Shown: piece after piece, positions 4,299 through 8,916 of the stretch
Position numbering within the stretch: position 1 is the first letter of the stretch
Layout of the letters: each line of letters begins with the position of its first letter
Origin: JBDSRX01 sp039929105
GTDB taxonomy: Bacteria; Patescibacteriota; Dojkabacteria; J137
Direction: 5' to 3'
Length of the DNA: 8,916 bases
Assembly: GCA_039929105.1 (NCBI GenBank)
Contig: JBDSRX010000079.1
Location: forward strand, 1-8,916
Program-made: the position numbers and the translations under genes
The notes under the pieces: generated by a model
Databases searched by the model: none
Seen by the model: the letters and a program-made list of their open reading frames with translations, nothing else
Told to the model about the DNA's origin: nothing

Positions 4299-7200
4299 AT
4301 GTCTATGAAAATTCAAAGTAAGTTTCTTCTAACACTACTTAGTGTTATTACTGCGTTTTCGCCATTAGTAACTACAGTGAATGCTGCTGGAGAACAAAAT
4401 CCGCAATCAATTAATGTATGTTTTGTAAATTTAGATAATAATGGGAATGTAATTAAGTCATTACCCGATGGTTCTTCAGTTTCTATAAATATTTATGAGG
4501 ATGCTGGACATTTAGTTGAAGGACAAATAAATAGTTACGGAACTCAAAGCATCCCAATTTCTCAAACTTCATCATCTATTGCAAATACAGATTTAACAAA
4601 TAGCGGATCTTTTGATTCTTATTGCGTTAAGAAAGGCTTTACAAACGATATGAGTCACGAATATACATATACAGAAGCTTCAATAAATTCAAGTCTAGAT
4701 TGGCTTCCAGTAAGATACAACGATGAAATTAGTATTAACTATGTTCATCCAGATATTGCATTCCCATACTCTGGAGAATGGTTCGATAATATTGCTGGAA
4801 ATGAAGCATCTCGAAATACAAATGCAGATGGACATATAACAATGAGTCCAGATAGACAAGATAGAACTCTAGTTATTGTATCCCAATTAGACCAAAATCT
4901 GCCAACCTATGCAGTTAAGTTTAGTGATGCTATTGCTGGTACTAATCAATACACTTTAAGTACAATTCCAAGCAATATCCAGCCTAATTCTGTAATGAAT
5001 ATAAAGTTAAGCGTACAGAATATGGGAACTCTAAAGTGGCTTTCCTCTTTAGATGGAAGTGCAGGAAATCCTGTGAATATTTCTTATCACTGGAAAAACT
5101 TAGATGATGATTCTTTAAGTATTTACAATGGAAACCGAGCACCTTTAAACCACGATATTGAGTATACATATAACGATAGTAATATTGAACTAACTGTAAA
5201 TGCACCAAACGCACCTGGAAACTATCAATTAATATTAGATTTAGTACACGAAGGAGTAACATGGTTTTCTGCAAAAGGTGCAGATACTAAAACTTTTAAT
5301 ATTCAAGTTGGAGAAATTGCTATTCCAAAAAATCCAACAATTGTTGAACAAAAAACTTATGCTAAACAAGAAAGCTTATCTATACAAGCACTATCTTCTA
5401 ATGTAATAGCAAACTATACAGTACAACCTTATAGTGGAAATCCAAATTGGCATTGTGGAGGATATGATTGTCTTACAGGAATTGCTGAAGAGTTCTATCA
5501 CTGTAGTGCAAATGGAATACCAAATGATGCACCAAACACAACTGATGTTAATATTTTACAAACAAAATGCTGGTGGCCAATCTATATACAAAATAAATGG
5601 ATTTGGGATACTTATGGAACACCTTCTCAATATGCTTCTCAACCATGGAATTATCTACAAGTAGGTTGGATTTTAGAAATTCCATCTACTGGAGGAGTTG
5701 TTAATCCTCCAAATCCACCTACTCCACCTGTTTTAACTCCTGTAGTAAATATCAATACTAATAGTGGGGCATCTCTAGCAGATCCATATGCAGGACTTTT
5801 AGGTACATGGACAGGATGGCCACAAGTAACATTTGATAGATGGATAGCATGGGATGGTTCTTATAAAGATGACAATATTAAATGGAGCGAAACAACAAGA
5901 CCATCTGCACCACAACTAACAAGTATTATTACAAGTGTTGATGGAAATTCTGCCACAATATATGGAGTAGGATTACCTAAAAACTTTCCGATGAATGTTA
6001 GAGTTTGGAATGAATTTAGATATTGCTGGGCTTGTGGATCCGCATGGGAATATGCTTACCAACAAGGTACAACACAAAATGTAAAAGTAGTTTTCTTCAA
6101 AAATAATTGGGAATATATTGGAGAAGTATGGAACGATAATCCTTCAGGAAGATTTAGTATTAACCTACCAAAAGGAGTAATTAATCCTGGAGATAATGTC
6201 TTTACAGAATTACAAATAGAATCAGACTATACATTTAATGGACTACATTGGTGGAGCAACACTACAGAATCTAGAAACTTTAATTTAAGAGATCGAAAAT
6301 ATACAGGTTACCCATACTTTGGAAGTGGAGGAAGTGGTTCTATAAGAGTACCTGAGTTCCTTGCAGATTTACGTTCAAATGAAGAGAAATTGATTGATTC
6401 TAGAGCTATGGCTTTAGGAGCAACTGGAGCAAGTTCTATTACAAATATTTGTGGAGTGCCCGCAAAAACATACTCAAATTTAAAAAATGGAGCTGGAGCA
6501 ATTCTATTTGTAAATGGAAGATCAATTTATTCTTACGGAGGAACTTGGGACACATTTAATTACTATGGAGATAAATGTAGTAGATTCGGTGTACCAACTG
6601 ATGACCCTCATGATGCTGGAGTTGGACCTTTTACTACATCAGGTGCATATCAAGATTTTCAGAAGGGAAGGATTTATTGGAGTTGGAAGTATTTGGGTAA
6701 ATTTACTTATGGAATAATTAGTAATAAATACGAATCATTAAATCCTGGTGGAACTTGGTCAGTGTATGGATGGCCTACAAGTGAGACATATTCAATAAAT
6801 ACAAATGGGATTGATAATATTTGCCAGAGTTTTGAGGGAGGACCATTGGAGGATGGGAAGATAAACAATACGATTTGTGAAAAAGATACTGCCCCTCGAG
6901 CCGATAAGCTTATCTGGCCATTAAGTAACTCTAAAGTTGAGGTAGATCCAAGAGATTGCCACATCGAGGGTATCTGTGGATCTGAGCTATTCAATTACAA
7001 TGACCCAATGGGAAGAACTGCTGCTCATCATACAGGTGTAGATCTGATTAATAATGATAATTCAGATACTGGTAACAAAGAAGTTAAAGCATTTGCAAAT
7101 GGTACAGTAAAATTAATAGATAGGACGGGCGGGTACCCTGGAGGAGCTATAATTTTAGAACATAAAATAGATATTAATAACACAGTAACTACTTTCTTTA

Positions 7201-7568
7201 CAGTATATATGCATGTTGATAATATTACTGTAAATACTGGACAATATATTTCCGCTGGATCTGTCATTGCGCATGTTCTTCCTCAGGTTTATGACAATGA
7301 TATAGATCGAATAGTATATGGCGATGAATGGGTAGGAAAACCTAATTCTCATCTTCATTTTGAAGTTCGGAGCTTTTACAGTTATTTTGATCAAAGAAAT
7401 AATAATCCAACTGCATGTAATAGAGATTCTTCTAAATCACATGACTTACCAATTTGGACTGTGGGGTTTGGATATCTAGATACTGATGGAAGTGCAATTG
7501 GATGCGGATACTATGACCCAATGAATCTTCCTGCTAATATATTTAATAATATAAATTTAACAAACTAA
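4299..7568 (+). CDS. Large secreted multidomain peptidoglycan hydrolase: Ig-like, LysM-like, LGFP-like and M23 peptidase
   Basis: The protein has 1089 residues, with a signal peptide cleaved near VNA-AG (about residue 29). Domains in order: an unrecognised beta-rich region (35-200); an Ig-like fold (about 205-338) with YHWKN and EGVTWFS; an expanded LysM-like module (372-462); a Pro-rich linker (469-478); an unrecognised Trp-rich beta region (495-670); LGFP-like cell-wall-binding repeats (about 700-856; FGVPTDD, YGWPTSE, FQKGRIYW, FEGG); and a C-terminal M23 metallopeptidase (about 870-1080). The M23 ligand and catalytic set is complete: H911 and D915 in HTGVD, H972 in YMHVD, and H1018/H1020 in HLHFEVR. 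It should cut peptide cross-links of peptidoglycan outside the cell. Sixteen cysteines suggest disulfides. The ATG at 4305 (MKIQSK) is an equally good start. It is co-transcribed with the next gene, four bases downstream. Peptidase and secretion are secure; the LysM and LGFP calls are moderately sure. Confidence 0.9.
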   Translation: MSMKIQSKFLLTLLSVITAFSPLVTTVNAAGEQNPQSINVCFVNLDNNGNVIKSLPDGSSVSINIYEDAGHLVEGQINSYGTQSIPISQTSSSIANTDLTNSGSFDSYCVKKGFTNDMSHEYTYTEASINSSLDWLPVRYNDEISINYVHPDIAFPYSGEWFDNIAGNEASRNTNADGHITMSPDRQDRTLVIVSQLDQNLPTYAVKFSDAIAGTNQYTLSTIPSNIQPNSVMNIKLSVQNMGTLKWLSSLDGSAGNPVNISYHWKNLDDDSLSIYNGNRAPLNHDIEYTYNDSNIELTVNAPNAPGNYQLILDLVHEGVTWFSAKGADTKTFNIQVGEIAIPKNPTIVEQKTYAKQESLSIQALSSNVIANYTVQPYSGNPNWHCGGYDCLTGIAEEFYHCSANGIPNDAPNTTDVNILQTKCWWPIYIQNKWIWDTYGTPSQYASQPWNYLQVGWILEIPSTGGVVNPPNPPTPPVLTPVVNINTNSGASLADPYAGLLGTWTGWPQVTFDRWIAWDGSYKDDNIKWSETTRPSAPQLTSIITSVDGNSATIYGVGLPKNFPMNVRVWNEFRYCWACGSAWEYAYQQGTTQNVKVVFFKNNWEYIGEVWNDNPSGRFSINLPKGVINPGDNVFTELQIESDYTFNGLHWWSNTTESRNFNLRDRKYTGYPYFGSGGSGSIRVPEFLADLRSNEEKLIDSRAMALGATGASSITNICGVPAKTYSNLKNGAGAILFVNGRSIYSYGGTWDTFNYYGDKCSRFGVPTDDPHDAGVGPFTTSGAYQDFQKGRIYWSWKYLGKFTYGIISNKYESLNPGGTWSVYGWPTSETYSINTNGIDNICQSFEGGPLEDGKINNTICEKDTAPRADKLIWPLSNSKVEVDPRDCHIEGICGSELFNYNDPMGRTAAHHTGVDLINNDNSDTGNKEVKAFANGTVKLIDRTGGYPGGAIILEHKIDINNTVTTFFTVYMHVDNITVNTGQYISAGSVIAHVLPQVYDNDIDRIVYGDEWVGKPNSHLHFEVRSFYSYFDQRNNNPTACNRDSSKSHDLPIWTVGFGYLDTDGSAIGCGYYDPMNLPANIFNNINLTN

Positions 7569-7572
7569 TTTT

Positions 7573-8538
7573 ATGAAGAAAAAACTAACATACATTTCAA
7601 TTCCTTTTCTAATTGCACTAATACTAATTATTTTATGGTTAATAGTTAACAAAAATCTAGATAAAATTAATATTAGTGAGACACTAGTTTATATTAAGGA
7701 TAATAATATTTATAAAAGAACTAATGATTGGACTAATCAAGAGATACTCTACACCTCAAAACAATCTGAACAACTTAGCAAATTAAAAGCTAATGGTAAT
7801 TTTATTGCTTTTAGAAATGGTACAAACCTATCAATTCTTAATTCAAAAAATCTAGATATTAAAATTATAGATTCTAATCCAGACGACTTTAGTTGGATTG
7901 ATTCCAAATCTCAACTAAGTTTTATAAGTAACAATAATCTAAATATATACTCCAACGCAGGGGAAAGTATAAGTTCACAAAGCCTTACTGACATAAATGG
8001 TATCTCAAGTCTAATTAGTAAAGTTTATAGTTTGAAAACTTCTTTCGATGGTAGTTATATTCAAATAAACAACAAAGTTGTAGATCTTAAAAATAAAAAA
8101 ATCCTCAACGGTCAATACTCGCTTAACAGCATTTGGTCGTCAAATCAAAATCAATTTATAGATGCCTTGAGTTTACAAGATATGGGAGGCTTATTTGAAT
8201 ATAGTTTAGATAATGGTAATGTAACTACTTACAAATTTCCTGATAGTATAGCATTGAATTCTGATTCAGCAATCTACGAAACTAATTCCAATAACATTTA
8301 TTACATTCTATTTAATACAATAAAATTAGTAGATACGAGCAAAGGTGAAGTAATCAATACTATAAAATACGATAGTTTAAATAGTTATCTAGATTTAAAA
8401 TTCCAATCAAAGGGAAATAAATCTTTTGTTGCAACGGAATCAATTGGAGATTCTACTTATAGAGTTATGAATTTAACTCTTGATGGAAAAATCAAAGATA
8501 CTACATTTGAAGCTAATGAAGTTACTTGGTTAGAATAG
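7573..8538 (+). CDS. Membrane-anchored beta-propeller-like protein, function unknown
   Basis: The protein has 321 residues. A basic N-terminus (MKKK) and a single strongly hydrophobic helix (about 7-26) anchor an extracytoplasmic domain. That domain consists of repeated short beta-strands with Asn/Asp/Ser turns: LVYIKDNNIYKR (38-49), FIAFRNGTNLSIL (77-89), LSFISNNNLNIYS (115-127) and IYYILFNTIKLVDTSKG (242-258). The alternation of an 'is it visible' strand with a 'name=value' strand, and segments such as TSFDGSY and FSWIDSKSQ, resemble TolB/WD40-type propeller blades. No enzymatic motif is apparent. The ATG lies four bases after the stop of the secreted M23 protein, so the two form an operon. 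A role in holding, sensing or regulating that hydrolase at the membrane is possible but purely contextual. No Shine-Dalgarno sequence precedes it. The fold call is moderate. Confidence 0.75.
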   Translation: MKKKLTYISIPFLIALILIILWLIVNKNLDKINISETLVYIKDNNIYKRTNDWTNQEILYTSKQSEQLSKLKANGNFIAFRNGTNLSILNSKNLDIKIIDSNPDDFSWIDSKSQLSFISNNNLNIYSNAGESISSQSLTDINGISSLISKVYSLKTSFDGSYIQINNKVVDLKNKKILNGQYSLNSIWSSNQNQFIDALSLQDMGGLFEYSLDNGNVTTYKFPDSIALNSDSAIYETNSNNIYYILFNTIKLVDTSKGEVINTIKYDSLNSYLDLKFQSKGNKSFVATESIGDSTYRVMNLTLDGKIKDTTFEANEVTWLE

Positions 8539-8569
8539 TGATGATGTATTACAAAAGTAAAAAAGTGAT

Positions 8570-8595
8570 TATTATTTCTATTGTAATAATATTTT
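8570..8595 (+). terminator. Weak A/T hairpin with T-run after the peptidase operon
   Basis: TATTATT (8570-8576) pairs with AATAATA (8585-8591) around an eight-base loop and is followed directly by TTTT (8592-8595). All seven pairs are A-T, so the stem is weak. Its position in the 69-base gap between the propeller gene and the RDD gene suits a terminator. Confidence 0.3.
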
Positions 8596-8607
8596 AATAA
8601 ATAAACT

Positions 8608-8916
8608 ATGCTAATAAGAAGACTAATAGCTCGCTATATTGATAATATTTTAATATTAGTTGCCTCAATTATAATTGCAGTAATTGCAAACCCAATAGGC
8701 AAGTCAACTGGAAATAAAGATCTTGTTACAATTACATTGATATTGAGCTTTATAATATTCTATACAATTGATTACGTAATCCTAACAAAAAGATCTGGAC
8801 AATCAATTGGTAAAAAGATACTTAGACTTAAATTAATAAATCAGAACAAAAAAGATTTATCATATTTAAAAGTCTTTTTTAGAGAGTTATTTCTTCAAGT
8901 ATTATCCGTTACAGGT
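8608..8916 (+). CDS. RDD-family membrane protein (3' truncated by the window)
   Basis: An ATG at 8608 opens a frame that runs to the end of the window (103 codons seen). It begins MLIRRLIARYIDNILIL, the typical RDD-domain opening with Arg followed by A-x-x-I-D at the start of helix 1 (about 10-30). A second helix (about 43-60) contains TIDYV, followed by the conserved loop SGQSIGKKILRLKLI. These carry the Arg and two Asp residues that name the family. RDD proteins are small polytopic membrane proteins, some implicated in ion transport; the substrate cannot be inferred here. A weak hairpin with a T-run separates it from the upstream operon, so it may be transcribed separately, although no clear promoter was identified. 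No Shine-Dalgarno sequence precedes the ATG (AATAAATAAACT). Confidence 0.85.
   Translation, partial: MLIRRLIARYIDNILILVASIIIAVIANPIGKSTGNKDLVTITLILSFIIFYTIDYVILTKRSGQSIGKKILRLKLINQNKKDLSYLKVFFRELFLQVLSVTG

Noticed and set aside
5434..5664. Plus-strand frames at 5434-5664 and 6514-6717
   Set aside because: Both lie wholly inside the reading frame of the large M23 protein, have shadow-like composition and no initiation context.
1..8916. CRISPR arrays, insertion sequences, tRNA or rRNA genes
   Set aside because: No regularly spaced direct repeats, transposase-like proteins, terminal inverted repeats or tRNA/rRNA signature sequences were seen.

Overview
The window is AT-rich and compactly coded. 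Most genes are separated by fewer than 10 bases or overlap, and start codons lack recognisable Shine-Dalgarno sequences. The mix of genes is a small membrane-anchored thioredoxin, an FMN-binding/ApbE/ferric-reductase-like trio, a very large secreted LysM/M23 protein and an RDD membrane protein. Together with the low GC this suggests a Candidate Phyla Radiation (Patescibacteria) bacterium. That assignment is inference from gene style; no rRNA or other phylogenetic marker is present. The standard bacterial code fits: the complete genes end in TAA or TAG and contain no in-frame TGA.

Layout. (1) Bases 1-90 look like the 3' end of a plus-strand membrane protein. It converges, across an imperfect hairpin (79-118), on a minus-strand pair at 1082-114: an unrecognised 155-aa soluble protein followed by a membrane-anchored thioredoxin-fold protein with a CPSC active site. 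(2) A divergent promoter region (1083-1257) separates that pair from a plus-strand operon at 1258-3986. This encodes a membrane-anchored FMN-binding-domain protein, an ApbE-type FMN transferase and a six-helix ferric-reductase-like flavocytochrome with FAD and NAD(P)H domains. (3) A 312-bp gene-free stretch (3987-4298) holds a short CGAAAT-type repeat and a strongly self-complementary segment (4062-4261), a candidate structured RNA or DNA element. (4) A second plus-strand operon at 4299-8538 encodes a 1089-aa secreted multidomain peptidoglycan hydrolase and a membrane-anchored beta-propeller-like protein. (5) After a weak A/T hairpin, an RDD-family membrane protein starts at 8608 and runs off the window.

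How the genes may work together. The 1258-3986 operon reads as a transmembrane electron-transfer module. NAD(P)H would be oxidised on the cytoplasmic face by the flavocytochrome, electrons would cross by two b hemes, and they would be passed to the FMN-bearing protein, which ApbE flavinylates. Two details depart from the textbook arrangement. The presumed flavin acceptor is Ser rather than Thr, and ApbE has no export signal. The 4299-8538 operon appears to act on the cell wall: LysM-like and LGFP-like modules target a C-terminal M23 metallopeptidase with an intact set of catalytic residues. The mature protein carries 16 cysteines. It could therefore depend on extracytoplasmic disulfide handling, to which the thioredoxin-like protein could contribute (inference).
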